Source: Massilia sp. 9096
GTDB lineage: Bacteria; Pseudomonadota; Gammaproteobacteria; Burkholderiales; Burkholderiaceae_D
Direction: 5' to 3'
DNA: 64,000 bases
Assembly: GCF_000745265.1 (NCBI RefSeq)
Contig: NZ_JQNN01000001.1
Coordinates: 434,001 to 498,000 of the forward strand
In this document: positions 54,982-63,998 of the stretch, in pieces
Layout of the letters: the number at the start of each line of letters is the position of its first letter
Position numbering within the stretch: the stretch's first letter is position 1
Program-made: the position numbers and the translations under genes
The notes under the pieces: generated by a model
What the model saw: only the letters and a program-made list of their open reading frames with translations
What the model was told of the DNA's origin: nothing
Database searches by the model: none

Positions 54982-55326
54982 ATGCGCCAAGCATTCGAAG
55001 CATGGGCCCAACGCGATGGCCATATTGTCCGGCGCCGCGAGGACAAGCCGGAAGAGTATCTGGTATATGAAACCCAGCGCCGCTGGTTGATCTGGCAAGC
55101 TGCGCTGACCCATGGCCAGAAGCCGGCCGACGCAGTGCAGAAAGCCGGCCCGGCCGCCGAGCCGCAAAAGATGCTGGCCGACGAGGCCGCGGTGCGCAAC
55201 AGCGTGCTCAATGAAGTGCTGGACGCATTCAGCGAGCTCGACGACAACGCCGGCGTGGAAGGCATCGTCAAGGTCATCCAGAACCTCAAGAAAAAGACCC
55301 GCCCACAGGTCGAAGAGAAAGTCTGA
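54982..55326 (+). CDS. small conserved-looking hypothetical protein
   Basis: 114-residue soluble protein with an AAAGGA Shine-Dalgarno 6-11 nt before the ATG. The N-terminal half is aromatic and charged (MRQAFEAWAQRDGHIVRRREDKPEEYLVYETQRRWLIWQAALTHG, in blocks). The second half is helical and acidic and ends KKKTRPQVEEKV. The text with RRWLIWQAAL resembles short phage or plasmid proteins, but there are no other phage genes here. A DUF1653-like gene follows after 13 bp, so the two may be co-transcribed. Function unknown. Confidence 0.75.
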   Translation: MRQAFEAWAQRDGHIVRRREDKPEEYLVYETQRRWLIWQAALTHGQKPADAVQKAGPAAEPQKMLADEAAVRNSVLNEVLDAFSELDDNAGVEGIVKVIQNLKKKTRPQVEEKV

Positions 55327-55339
55327 CGCGTCGCCGCCG

Positions 55340-55555
55340 ATGCGTTATCGCCACTACAAGGGCGGCATCTACGACCTGGTCTGCGAAGCCGAGCTGGAAG
55401 CGGACCACGCGCCCGTGATCGTGTATCGCGGGCCGGACGGACGGACCTGGGTTCGCCCGAAGGCCGCGTTTTTCGAAACGGTCGAGGTCGACGGCGCGCA
55501 GGTCGCGCGCTTTGCTCTCCTCGATACGCCGGCCGATGCATCCGCAGCGCCCTGA
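55340..55555 (+). CDS. DUF1653 family protein
   Basis: 71-residue protein starting MRYRHYKGGIYDLVCEAELEADHAPVIVYRGPDGRTWVRPKAAFFETVEVDG (in blocks). The HYKGGIYD opening, the YRGPDG turn and WVRPKAAFFE are the DUF1653 signature, a small beta-barrel-like domain of unknown role. It follows the previous small gene by 13 bp. Confidence 0.85.
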   Translation: MRYRHYKGGIYDLVCEAELEADHAPVIVYRGPDGRTWVRPKAAFFETVEVDGAQVARFALLDTPADASAAP

Positions 55556-55614
55556 GCGCTCATGTCTTTCCGAATGCTGCCGTAAACAGCCAGACATGCA
55601 TTCCGGATGACGCC

Positions 55615-56112
55615 ATGTCCCATCGATTTTTCCCTCGCGCCTGCGCGCACGCGTGCGCGCCTGCATTGTTCGCTGCACTGGCCGCTGCCCTGGCCGGCTG
55701 CGCCAGCATGGGCGAGCTCCCGACCCAGCAACTCGAACTCCACGCCATCCTCGATCACCGCGAAGTCGCCGGCGTCGGCTGCGTGCTGGCCAACAGCGCC
55801 GGACGCTGGTTCGTGGTGGCGCCGGGCCGCATCACGGTGCAGCGCAGCCGCGATCCTTTGACGGTCGATTGCGCGCGCGACGGCGCCAGCGCGGTCGAAG
55901 TCGCGCCGGCGCGCGCCACCGGCCTCATCGACGGGGACAAGCTGATCGGCAAGCTGGTCGTCAAGGCCGGCCTGGATGGCTACGTCAGCCGCTTCGACGG
56001 CGCCGGCGTCGCGTATCCCAACGTGCTGACCGTGCTGCTGCGTCCGGCCAGGCCGCAGTCCCGGGAGCAGGCGGCGCAGGCGGATGCGGACCAGGGCAAC
56101 GTGATGTTCTGA
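55615..56112 (+). CDS. hypothetical lipoprotein
   Basis: 165-residue predicted lipoprotein. The N terminus is Arg/Cys/Ala-rich, with the lipobox LAGC placing the lipidated Cys at 29. After GCASMGELPTQQLELHAILDHREVAGVGCVLANSAGRWFVVAPGRITVQRS (in blocks), the mature part looks like a small beta-rich domain with a single internal Cys pair (VGCVLA and TVDCARDG). It may be an outer-membrane lipoprotein. It shares its 3' end with the convergent next gene, 0 bp apart. No family recognised. Confidence 0.75.
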   Translation: MSHRFFPRACAHACAPALFAALAAALAGCASMGELPTQQLELHAILDHREVAGVGCVLANSAGRWFVVAPGRITVQRSRDPLTVDCARDGASAVEVAPARATGLIDGDKLIGKLVVKAGLDGYVSRFDGAGVAYPNVLTVLLRPARPQSREQAAQADADQGNVMF

Positions 56113-56727
56113 TCAGCCGCCGGCAGGAACGATTTCCACTTCCAGTTTGTCGACGACGGTCTTCACCAGCCGGCTCCTGGGGAGGGCATTGCCCTTGTCG
56201 ATTTCGCCGCGCGCCCAGCCCGTGAAAAGCGTTTGCATCGCCGCATCGACGGCTTTCCCGTCCGGACGCATGATCGTCAGCACTCTCACGGCAGGCTGCT
56301 TGCGGTAGTTCGTGTGCAGCACGGCCAGCGCAACCACGGCGCCGCCGCGGCCTTGCGTGATCACGGCCGCTTCCTGGCTGGCGTTGTGGGCTTCGGCGCC
56401 GGAATAGAAATATTCGCCATGGTCCAGCGCGACCTCCGGTCCGGGAATGCCGAGCAGGTGCGGCACGTAGTCGCCCAGCAGTTTGCTGTCGTCGGAGACG
56501 GCGCCCGGCGGCGAGCCGGCGGTGGGACCGAAAGGATTGGCCTGCTTGCCCAGTGCCTGCTTGAGGTGGACCGCCACGGCGTCGCGCGTGCCGTCGTAAT
56601 GCCATTGCAGGTCGCTTGCCGGGTGAGCGCGGCTGCCGAACGCGCCGTCAGGGGCGGCGCCGGCGGCGGCCCCGGCCAGCAGGGCTGCCAGCGTCGCCGG
56701 CACGAGCATTGCAAGTTTCATGGACAT
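56113..56727 (-). CDS. hypothetical exported protein
   Basis: 204-residue protein with a signal peptide (MKLAMLVPATLAALLAGAAAGAAPDG). The mature part begins with SRAHPASDLQWHYDGTRDAVAVHLKQALGKQ and contains DYVPHLLGIPGPEVALDHGEYFYSGAEAHNASQEAAVITQ and RGGAVVALAVLHTNYRKQPAVRVLTIMRP (in blocks), suggesting a globular alpha/beta domain. No cysteine in the mature part and no known motif. It converges exactly with the preceding lipoprotein gene; the gene beyond it is pepA on the same strand, but 113 bp separate them. Function unknown. Confidence 0.75.
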   Translation of the reverse strand: MSMKLAMLVPATLAALLAGAAAGAAPDGAFGSRAHPASDLQWHYDGTRDAVAVHLKQALGKQANPFGPTAGSPPGAVSDDSKLLGDYVPHLLGIPGPEVALDHGEYFYSGAEAHNASQEAAVITQGRGGAVVALAVLHTNYRKQPAVRVLTIMRPDGKAVDAAMQTLFTGWARGEIDKGNALPRSRLVKTVVDKLEVEIVPAGG

Positions 56728-56840
56728 CTCCAGGGCGGAAATCGTTCAGGAATTATATTGAACGACGACCCGCGCGCGCAGGCTGCGCCACGAAAAACGG
56801 ACGCCGCAGCGTCCGTTCGATCATGCCTCGCGCCAGCCGC

Positions 56841-58355
56841 TCATACGCGGTTGAGCAGGAAGGTGGTCAGCAGCGGCACCGGACGGCCGGTCGCGCCCTT
56901 GGCCGCGCCCGACTTCCAGGCGGTGCCGGCGATGTCCAGGTGCGCCCACGCGTAGTTGCGCGTGAAGTTTTCCAGGAACGCCGCGGCGGTGCAGGAAGCG
57001 CCGCCCGGGCTGCCGATGTTGGCCAGGTCGGCGAAGTTCGACTTCAGCTGCTCGTTGTACAGCTCGCCGATCGGCAGGCGCCAGGCGGTGTCGCCGGCCT
57101 GGCGGCCGGCATCCATCAGCTCCTCGGCCAGCGCGTTGTGCTGGTCGTCATGGCGCGTGAACAGGCCGGAGTTGTGGTGGCCCAGGGCCACGATGCAGGC
57201 GCCGGTCAGCGTCGCGATGTCGACCACGGCGGCCGGCTTGAAGCGCTCGGCGTAGGTCAGGGCGTCGGCCAGCACCAGGCGGCCTTCGGCGTCGGTGTTG
57301 AGGATCTCGATGGTGGTGCCGTTCATCGCGGTGACGATGTCGCCCGGCTTGGTGGCGCGGCCCGACGGCATGTTTTCGCAGGCGGCGACGATGCCGATCA
57401 CGTTCAGCTTGATGTTCATCTCGCCGATCGCGCGGAAGGTGCCCAGCACCGAGCCGGCGCCGCACATGTCGTACTTCATCTCGTCCATGCCGGGACCCGG
57501 CTTGATCGAAATGCCGCCGCTGTCGAAGGTGATGCCCTTGCCGACCAGGACGGTCGGTGCGTCGCCCTTTTTGCCGCCCATGTGCTTGAGGACGATGAAC
57601 TTCGGCGGCTCCTCGCTGCCGCGGGTGACCGACAGGAAGCTGCCCATCTTGAGCGCCTCGAGCTGCTTGCGGTCCAGGATCTCGACGTCGAAGTTGTAGT
57701 CCTCGGCCAGCTTGCGCGCGGTATTGGCGAGATAAGTCGGGGTGCAGACGTTCGGCGACAGGTTGCCCAGTTCCTTGGTCAGGTTCATGCCGTTGGCGAT
57801 CGCAATCGATTGCGCCAGCACGGTTTTCAGGTGCGCGCCGTTCGCACCGGCTGCCGGCACGGCGATGGTCAGCTTGCGCACGCCGGCAATCGCCGGATCC
57901 TTCTTGCTCTTTTGCGCGTCGGTGCGGAATTCGGCTTCGTTGGCGGCGATGACCATCGCGCGGATCGCCCAGTTCAGGTCGCGGCCTTTCACATTCTCCA
58001 GCGGGAATGCGATAATGCCATCCTGCGCGCCCAGCGTGGCGAAGGTTTTCAGGGCAGCGCCGACGGCGCCCGTAAAGCTTTTCTCGCCGATCGCACCGAC
58101 CGCGTCGTCCGCGCCCATGCCGACCAGCAGGACGCGCGCGGCGGTCACGCCGGCCACGCCGCGCAGCAGCAGGGTGGAACCGGTCTTACCGGAGATGTCG
58201 CCCGACTTGACGGCCGCGCTGATGTCGCCGTTCAGGTCGAGGGCTTTGGCTGCCTCCGACAATTTCTTGTTCTCGAACACGGCCACCGCCACGCAGCCGG
58301 ACTTGGCTGCGGTCAGCGTGTTTTTTGTGTCGAATGCTTTTATGCTAAAGTCCAT
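56841..58355 (-). CDS. pepA: leucyl aminopeptidase
   Basis: 504-residue M17 cytosolic aminopeptidase, hexameric, with two metal ions. The signature [20 protein letters not shown] carries metal and catalytic residues, and [39 protein letters not shown] (in blocks) holds the catalytic Lys/Asp/Glu. The N-terminal domain is the usual variable macro-like half. In E. coli PepA also binds DNA (Xer recombination, carAB control); that role cannot be judged here. It is divergent from lptF, an arrangement common in proteobacteria. Confidence 0.97.
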   Translation of the reverse strand: MDFSIKAFDTKNTLTAAKSGCVAVAVFENKKLSEAAKALDLNGDISAAVKSGDISGKTGSTLLLRGVAGVTAARVLLVGMGADDAVGAIGEKSFTGAVGAALKTFATLGAQDGIIAFPLENVKGRDLNWAIRAMVIAANEAEFRTDAQKSKKDPAIAGVRKLTIAVPAAGANGAHLKTVLAQSIAIANGMNLTKELGNLSPNVCTPTYLANTARKLAEDYNFDVEILDRKQLEALKMGSFLSVTRGSEEPPKFIVLKHMGGKKGDAPTVLVGKGITFDSGGISIKPGPGMDEMKYDMCGAGSVLGTFRAIGEMNIKLNVIGIVAACENMPSGRATKPGDIVTAMNGTTIEILNTDAEGRLVLADALTYAERFKPAAVVDIATLTGACIVALGHHNSGLFTRHDDQHNALAEELMDAGRQAGDTAWRLPIGELYNEQLKSNFADLANIGSPGGASCTAAAFLENFTRNYAWAHLDIAGTAWKSGAAKGATGRPVPLLTTFLLNRV

Positions 58356-58405
58356 TTTGTTCTCCGTGTGTGCTTGACTGCCTAACCTGCAATTATAACT
58401 AGCGA

Positions 58406-59554
58406 ATGATTTTCCGACGCGCCCTACAGCGTGAATTGGCCAGCGTGGCCGGCGCCACCTTCACCATCCTGTTTTCGATCCTCGTGACCTGGACCCTGAT
58501 TTCGATCCTGGGGCGGGCCGCGGGCGGCAAGGTCGCATCGAGCGACGTGCTGGCCCTGATCGGTTTCGCGGTGCTGAATTATCTGCCAACCATCCTCGTC
58601 CTCACCAGTTTTATTTCGGTGCTGGCCGTGGTCACGCGCAGCTACCGCGATTCCGAAATGGTCGTCTGGTTTGCCTCCGGCCAGTCGCTGAGCCGCTGGG
58701 TCCGCCCGGTGATGGTGTTCGGCCTGCCGATCGCGGCGGTGGTCGCGGTGCTGTCGCTGGTGGCGGTGCCCTGGGCCCAGCTCAAGAGCAACGAATTCAC
58801 CGAGCGCTTCGAAAAGCGCGAAGACCTCAAGCGCGTGGCGCCCGGCCAGTTCCGTGAATCGGCCGCGACCAACCGCGTGTTCTTCGTCGAAAGCGCCGGC
58901 GGCCACACCAACACCATCGTGCAGAACGTGTTCGTCAACACGGTCGACAATGGCGTGGCCACCACCGTGGTCGCCAAGCAGGGCCAGATCGAGCCGGACG
59001 GCAAGGGTGGCCAGTACCTGGTGCTGCGCAACGGCCGGCGCTACCAGGGTACGCCGGGCAAGGCCGATTTCCAGGCGATGGAGTTCGAGCGTTACCGCAT
59101 GCGCGTCGGCAGCGCTGGTCCGGTGCTGGGCGATTCCGGCGTCACCGGCTTGTCGACCGCGGCGCTAGTGGCCATGCCGCACAACCGCTACGGCGACGCC
59201 GAGCTGCAATACCGCGTGACCGCGCCGATCATGTGCGTGGTGCTGATGCTGCTGGCGATCCCGCTCGGCTTCGCCAACCCGCGCGCGGGCGCGGCCGCCA
59301 ACCTGATCCTGGCGGTGCTGATCTTCTTTACCTACCTGAACCTGACCAAGGTGGCCGAGAACGCGGTCAAGCAGGGCAAGCTGCACCTGGCCATGTCCTG
59401 GTGGCCGCTGCACCTGCTGGTGCTCCTGATCGTGGCGGGCCTGTTCGCCTGGCGCTTGAACGTGCACAGCCGCTGGCATCCGAGCATGCTGGCCAATGCC
59501 TGGAAACGCCGCCGCCTGCTGCAAAGCGGCGCCGCGCCGGAGGGCCGCGCATGA
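58406..59554 (+). CDS. lptF: LPS export ABC transporter permease LptF
   Basis: Inner-membrane permease of the LptB2FG complex that extracts lipopolysaccharide and passes it to LptC. The 382 residues contain three N-terminal and three C-terminal transmembrane helices around a periplasmic beta-jellyroll domain. Family blocks: [36 protein letters not shown] (in blocks), [35 protein letters not shown] (the coupling helix, with the ASG-like element), and [43 protein letters not shown]. Overlaps lptG by 4 bp. Confidence 0.96.
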   Translation: MIFRRALQRELASVAGATFTILFSILVTWTLISILGRAAGGKVASSDVLALIGFAVLNYLPTILVLTSFISVLAVVTRSYRDSEMVVWFASGQSLSRWVRPVMVFGLPIAAVVAVLSLVAVPWAQLKSNEFTERFEKREDLKRVAPGQFRESAATNRVFFVESAGGHTNTIVQNVFVNTVDNGVATTVVAKQGQIEPDGKGGQYLVLRNGRRYQGTPGKADFQAMEFERYRMRVGSAGPVLGDSGVTGLSTAALVAMPHNRYGDAELQYRVTAPIMCVVLMLLAIPLGFANPRAGAAANLILAVLIFFTYLNLTKVAENAVKQGKLHLAMSWWPLHLLVLLIVAGLFAWRLNVHSRWHPSMLANAWKRRRLLQSGAAPEGRA

Positions 59555-60735
59555 AGACCCTGCAGCGCTACTTCTTCGTCAGCATCACCCAGGCCGTGGC
59601 CTTCGCGCTGGTCGGCCTGATCGGCCTGATCGCCTTCATGGACCTGACCCAGGAGCTGCCGTCGGTCGGCAAGGGCGGCTACCTGCTGCAGCATGCGATG
59701 CTGTACGTGCTGCTGCTGTTGCCGGGCCATATCTACGAGGTGATGCCGGTGGCCGCGCTGTTCGGCACCATCTACACGATGGCGCAGTTCGCCCAGAGCT
59801 CGGAATTCACGATCATGCGCGCGTCCTCGATGTCGACCCAGATGGCGGCCTGGATGCTGGCCAAGATCGCGGTGGTGTTCGTGGTGATCACCTTCATCTT
59901 CGGCGAGCTGGTCACGCCGCGCACCGCGCCGCTGGCCGAGCGCGTGCGCCTGTCCGCGCGCGGTGCGACCGTGTCGGCCGAATTCCGCTCGGGGATGTGG
60001 ACCAAGGACGTGGTCCATGCCGGCGGCCTGAAGAGCGCCGTCACCGGCTCGCGCTTCTTCAACGCTCGCCAGATCCAGCCGGACGGCTCGCTGCGCGACG
60101 TCCACATCTACGAGTTCGACAACAGCATGCGCATGCGCTCGCTGCTCACTGCGGCCAGCGCCAACTTCATGGGCAACGGCGTCTGGCGCCTGCAGGACGT
60201 GACCGAGAACGTATTTTCCAACAGCCGCGTGCTGCCCGAGCCGGGCGCGCCGGTGCCGAGCGGGCAGACCGTCCAGAGCACCTTCGGCCTCGATACGGCG
60301 GCGGTCGCGACGCGCAAGCTGCCGTCGTTCGACCTGACCTCGGAAATCACCCCGAAGATCCTGTCGGTCTCGCGTTCCGACCCGGAACGCATGTCGGCCA
60401 ACGAGCTGGCGGTCTACACGCGCCACCTGGCCGAGAACCGCCAGGAGACCGAGCGCTTCAAGATCGCCTTCTGGAAGAAGCTGATCGCACCGCTGTCGAT
60501 CTTCGTGATGATGGCGATCGCGCTGCCGTTCGGCTACCTGCAGACGCGCAGCGGCGGCGTCAGTCTCAAGATCTTCATCGGCATCATGATCGGCGTGAGC
60601 TTCATGCTGATCGACTCGCTTTTTTCTCATATCGGCCTGCTGTCGACCTGGCCGGCTTTCCTCACGGCCGCCGCGCCCAGCCTGCTGTTCCTGCTGCTGG
60701 CGATTGCGGCGCTGCGATGGGTGGAGCGTCACTGA
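59551..60735 (+). CDS. lptG: LPS export ABC transporter permease LptG
   Basis: Second permease of LptB2FG, 394 residues, starting at the ATGA overlap with lptF. Family features: [82 protein letters not shown], the coupling helix with MRASSMS, and LIAPLSIFVMMAIALPFGYLQTRSGGVSLKIFIGIMIGVSFMLIDSLFSHIGLL (all in blocks), matching the C-terminal transmembrane domain. With lptF it forms a standard two-gene unit; a CbiX-type chelatase follows closely. Confidence 0.96.
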   Translation: MKTLQRYFFVSITQAVAFALVGLIGLIAFMDLTQELPSVGKGGYLLQHAMLYVLLLLPGHIYEVMPVAALFGTIYTMAQFAQSSEFTIMRASSMSTQMAAWMLAKIAVVFVVITFIFGELVTPRTAPLAERVRLSARGATVSAEFRSGMWTKDVVHAGGLKSAVTGSRFFNARQIQPDGSLRDVHIYEFDNSMRMRSLLTAASANFMGNGVWRLQDVTENVFSNSRVLPEPGAPVPSGQTVQSTFGLDTAAVATRKLPSFDLTSEITPKILSVSRSDPERMSANELAVYTRHLAENRQETERFKIAFWKKLIAPLSIFVMMAIALPFGYLQTRSGGVSLKIFIGIMIGVSFMLIDSLFSHIGLLSTWPAFLTAAAPSLLFLLLAIAALRWVERH

Positions 60736-60746
60736 TGGAGGTATCG

Positions 60747-61124
60747 ATGGACAAGGCCCTGATTTTGTTCGCGCATGGCGCGCGCGCGCCCGGCTGGGCG
60801 GCGCCGTTCCAGCGCCTGCGCGAGCTGACCGCGGCGCGCCGCCCGGACGTGACGGTGTCGCTGGCGTTCCTGGAGCTGATGACGCCCAGCCTGCCGGACG
60901 AAGTGGCCGGCCTGGTCGCGCGCGGCGTGCGCGAGGTGACCGTGGTGCCGGTGTTCCTGGGGCAGGGCGGGCATCTGCTGCGCGACCTGCCGCAACTGCT
61001 CGAAGGCTTGCACACCGCCTACCCCGGGGTCGCGTTTACGACCGTGGCGGCGGTCGGCGAAGACCCGGGCGTGCTGGCGGCGATGGCCGAATACTGCCTG
61101 TCCGCGCTCGGCGCCACGGTTTAG
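60747..61124 (+). CDS. cbiX: single-domain CbiX/SirB-type chelatase
   Basis: 125-residue small chelatase inserting Fe2+ or Co2+ into sirohydrochlorin. The start at 60747 is chosen over 60735 because GGAG is 6-10 nt upstream, giving MDKALILFAHGARAPGWAAPF. H10 of the HGxR motif and H76 in GQGGHLLRDL are the metal-binding histidines of the CbiX family. Single-domain CbiX-short proteins dimerise to form the active site. It starts 11 bp after lptG but functionally matches cobA and cysN on the opposite strand (siroheme for sulfite and nitrite reductases). Confidence 0.88.
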   Translation: MDKALILFAHGARAPGWAAPFQRLRELTAARRPDVTVSLAFLELMTPSLPDEVAGLVARGVREVTVVPVFLGQGGHLLRDLPQLLEGLHTAYPGVAFTTVAAVGEDPGVLAAMAEYCLSALGATV

Positions 61125-61227
61125 CACGGGGTAACGTCAAGCGGCGACGCATCCTTGCGCCGCATCATGTCGGTAGCCGGTAGCCGCCGTTTGACAGTCT
61201 CGGCAGCAACGCCGACACTGCCCCGTC

Positions 61228-61713
61228 ATGTCTTCCCCACTCAAATTCAAGGTCTGGTTCGACGCCGCCGCGCGCGCGTTCGGTGGGCGGCTGCGGCGCT
61301 CAATCTGGTTGCCGCGGCGGCTGGTCGAGCTGCGCTGCGCACATCGCCTGGACCGCATGGGTGCGCGCCTGCAACGCATGCGCACGCGCATCGACGCGAT
61401 GTCGGCGCATCTCGACGGCGGCGCGCCGGACCGCCCCGCATGGGATGACCGGTCCGATGGCGCACCGGTCGGCGCAACGCGGCGCCTGCCGGCCGAGCGC
61501 GAAGGCAACCTGCGGCGCATGCTGGCCGGCCTGCGTGAGGAAATCGCGACCATGCGGCGCGAGCTGGCGCGCTGGCATCTGCAGGAATGCGGCGGACGCA
61601 CCGGCGCACGCCTTGGGCAGGCCCTGGAACGGGTGAACGGGATCGCGGTCGCCACCAGCAGCGCCGCGCTGGCGCTGGAAGCCAGGCTGGCCGCGCACGC
61701 TGCGGCCGATTGA
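61228..61713 (+). CDS. hypothetical Arg-rich protein
   Basis: 161-residue cytoplasmic-looking protein with a weak initiation signal. Arg/Ala-rich, no cysteine-rich or membrane segment, predicted helical at 85-120 (LRRMLAGLREEIATMRRELARWHLQ), which could form a coiled coil. The N-terminal third is basic. No family recognised. It lies between the chelatase gene and the convergent cobA, 19 bp from that stop. Composition is typical of the GC-rich genome, so it could be a chance open frame; the consistent helix pattern favours a real gene. Confidence 0.5.
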   Translation: MSSPLKFKVWFDAAARAFGGRLRRSIWLPRRLVELRCAHRLDRMGARLQRMRTRIDAMSAHLDGGAPDRPAWDDRSDGAPVGATRRLPAEREGNLRRMLAGLREEIATMRRELARWHLQECGGRTGARLGQALERVNGIAVATSSAALALEARLAAHAAAD

Positions 61714-61731
61714 TCTAATCGCGCAGGGGGT

Positions 61732-62481
61732 TCAAGCGTCGCGCGCCGCATCGTCCGGCTGGTGTTCGCGCCGCGACAGCGCCTCGCCGATCATCACCAG
61801 CACCGGGCCGCCCGCCGCATCGGGGCCCGCATCGAGTCCCTGGGCCAGGTCGGCCAGCGTCAGGCGCAGCACGCGCTCGTCCGGGCGGCTGCAGTTTTCC
61901 ACCGCGATCACCGGCAGGCCGGGACGGCGTCCCTGAGCCAGCAGGCGCTCGGCGGTGGCGGCGGCTTCGCGCCCGCCCATGTACTGCACCATGGTGTCGG
62001 TTTCCGGCAGGGCAGGGTGCTCGGGATGGTCCGGCGCTGTGCTGGAGGTGAAAAAGGCGACGCTGCGCGCCACGCCGCGCTTGGTCAGCGGCTGTTTGGT
62101 CGCGGCGGCGGCGGCCACCGCGGTGGTGATGCCGGGGACGACCTCGACCTCGATGCCTTCAAGCTCGAGCGCGCGTAATTCCTCGTCGGCGCGCCCGAAC
62201 AGCATCGGATCGCCGCCTTTCAAACGCACGATGCGTTGGTACTTGCGCGCACACTCGACCAGCTGCTCGTTGATGACCGCCTGTGCGGTCGAGCGCTGGC
62301 CGGAGCGTTTGCCGACCGAGATCTTGTCGGCGTGCTCGCACAGGGCGAGCATCTCGGGCGTCACCAGCGCGTCGTACAGCACCACGTCGGCCTGCGCCAA
62401 CAGGCGTGCGCCACGCACGGTGATCAGGTCAGCTGCGCCGGGACCGGCTCCAACCAAGTACACTTTTCCCAGCCCAGCCAT
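61732..62481 (-). CDS. cobA: uroporphyrinogen-III C-methyltransferase
   Basis: SAM-dependent enzyme converting uroporphyrinogen III to precorrin-2 for siroheme (and possibly cobalamin). Start at 62481 is set by an AGAGGG Shine-Dalgarno and the family N terminus GKVYLVGAGPGAADLITVRG. Other blocks: ADVVLYDALVTPEMLALCEHA, VGKRSGQRSTAQAVINEQLVECARKYQRIVRLKGGDPMLFGRADEEL, VVPGITTAVAAAAATKQPLTKRG, and TDTMVQYMGGREAAATAERLL (in blocks). At 249 residues it is a stand-alone enzyme, not the fused CysG. It follows cysN by 158 bp containing copy B of the intergenic repeat. Confidence 0.95.
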   Translation of the reverse strand: MAGLGKVYLVGAGPGAADLITVRGARLLAQADVVLYDALVTPEMLALCEHADKISVGKRSGQRSTAQAVINEQLVECARKYQRIVRLKGGDPMLFGRADEELRALELEGIEVEVVPGITTAVAAAAATKQPLTKRGVARSVAFFTSSTAPDHPEHPALPETDTMVQYMGGREAAATAERLLAQGRRPGLPVIAVENCSRPDERVLRLTLADLAQGLDAGPDAAGGPVLVMIGEALSRREHQPDDAARDA

Positions 62482-62532
62482 ATTCCCTCTTGTTTTCGTT
62501 TGCACACACGCGACGTCTCGGGGCATCGAGAA

Positions 62533-62624
62533 ACCGTCGCGAGCGGCCGCAGATTTGGCCGAGAAGCGCAGCCGTACTTAGGGTACGGCGAGCATCGCAG
62601 GCCGAAGCTGCAACGCGCAGCAGG
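62533..62624 (-). repeat. dispersed intergenic repeat with hairpin, copy B
   Basis: Between cysN and cobA on the minus strand, in the same orientation relative to the downstream gene as copy A is to wecB. The core (62533-62601) matches 1604-1671 at 58 of 69 columns, and the outer block at 62612-62624 matches exactly. The hairpin GCCGTAC/GTACGGC (62583-62589 with 62571-62577) shows one compensated pair relative to copy A. Confidence 0.75.
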
Positions 62625-62639
62625 TTTATCGAGCCCCCA

Positions 62640-63998
62640 TCAGAGACGTATCATACCGGCGGCAACAGTCTGGTGGGTGATTTCATCGATCAGGATGAAT
62701 GCCCCCGTCGCACGGATCGCTTCATACGCATCCGCCGCCAGCGGCTGCTGCACCGTCAGCTCGATGCGCGCGATGTCGTTCAGCTTCAGGCCGGCGGCCG
62801 GATTGTCCGGCGTGCTGCGCTGCTGGGTGTTGACGTCGAGGATGCTCTGCACCGCCTTGACCTTGGCCATGGTCGACCGCGTGCCGTGCTTGATCCAGTA
62901 CTTGCGGCGCACGTCGAGCGGCTCGTCGGCCATCCAGCAGACGTCGGCCTGCACCTGCTTGAGCAGCGTCGCCGGTTGCTCCGCGCCCGCCAGCACGTCA
63001 CCGCGCGAGACGTCGACGTATTCGTTCAGCAGCAGCGTGATCGACTGTCCGGACACGGCGCTTTGCAGCTCGCCATCGAACGTATGGATCGCCTTGACGG
63101 TCGCCTCGACGCCGGACGGCTGCACCACCAGCTTGTCGCCGACCGATACCTTGCCCGACTCGATCCGCCCCATGTAGCCGCGGAAGTCGTTGGCCTCGTG
63201 GCCGTTGTGGCGCGCCACCAGCTGCACCGGAAAGCGGAACGGGGCGGTGTGCGCCTCGTCATACACCGAGATGCCTTCCAGCAGTTCGATCAGGGTCGGG
63301 CCTTCGTACCACGGCATGTTGTCGCCGCGCTCGACGACGTTGTCGCCGGCCAGCGCCGACAGCGGGATCGCGGTGATGTCGGTCAAGCCCAGGCTGCCGG
63401 CGAACTCGGTGTAGGCCGCGACGATGCGGTCGTACACGCTGCGGTCGTAGTTCACCAGGTCCATCTTGTTGACGGCGACGATCACGTGCTCGATCTGCAG
63501 CAGCTTGGCGATGGTCGAGTGGCGCTTGGTCTGCACCAGCAGTTCCACGGAACCGTCGCCGCTGTCTCCATCATTCAGCTTCACTTTCGACACGTCGACC
63601 AGGATGATGACCGCGTCGGCGGTCGAGGCGCCGGTCACCATGTTGCGGGTGTACTGCTCGTGCCCCGGCGTATCGGCGATGATGAACTTGCGCTTCGGCG
63701 TGGCGAAATAGCGGTAGGCGACGTCGATGGTGATGCCTTGCTCGCGCTCGGCTTCCAGGCCGTCGGTCAGCAGCGACAGGTCGATGGTGTCGCCGACGGT
63801 GCGCTTGTGCTTCGAGCGCGAGACGGCGGCCAGCTGGTCGGCGAAGATGCCTTTGCTGTCGAACAGCAGGCGGCCGATCAGCGTGCTCTTGCCGTCGTCG
63901 ACGGAGCCGGCGGTGATGAAGCGCAGCAGCGAGGCTTGCCCCGACTGGTCGGCGGCGTGGTTCAACTCGGTTTTATGTTCAGCGGTAGCGGCGTTCAT
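62640..63998 (-). CDS. cysN: sulfate adenylyltransferase subunit 1 (GTPase)
   Basis: GTPase subunit of ATP sulfurylase, driving sulfate activation to APS with CysD. 452 residues; the ATG is 2 bp from the right edge, so the gene appears complete. EF-Tu-like GTPase motifs: GSVDDGKST at 31-39 (P-loop), DTPGHEQYTRNM (G3), NKMDL (G4), followed by beta-barrel domains 2 and 3. The family-specific block LLFDSKGIFADQLAAVSRSKHKRTVGDTIDLSLLTDGLEAEREQGITIDVAYRYF, in blocks, is clear. CysC is not fused. CysD is expected just beyond the right edge. Confidence 0.96.
   Translation of the reverse strand: MNAATAEHKTELNHAADQSGQASLLRFITAGSVDDGKSTLIGRLLFDSKGIFADQLAAVSRSKHKRTVGDTIDLSLLTDGLEAEREQGITIDVAYRYFATPKRKFIIADTPGHEQYTRNMVTGASTADAVIILVDVSKVKLNDGDSGDGSVELLVQTKRHSTIAKLLQIEHVIVAVNKMDLVNYDRSVYDRIVAAYTEFAGSLGLTDITAIPLSALAGDNVVERGDNMPWYEGPTLIELLEGISVYDEAHTAPFRFPVQLVARHNGHEANDFRGYMGRIESGKVSVGDKLVVQPSGVEATVKAIHTFDGELQSAVSGQSITLLLNEYVDVSRGDVLAGAEQPATLLKQVQADVCWMADEPLDVRRKYWIKHGTRSTMAKVKAVQSILDVNTQQRSTPDNPAAGLKLNDIARIELTVQQPLAADAYEAIRATGAFILIDEITHQTVAAGMIRL

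Noticed and set aside
62482..62526. Upstream start giving cobA 15 extra residues
   Set aside because: The extension has no family similarity, while AGAGGG lies correctly before the internal ATG at 62481.
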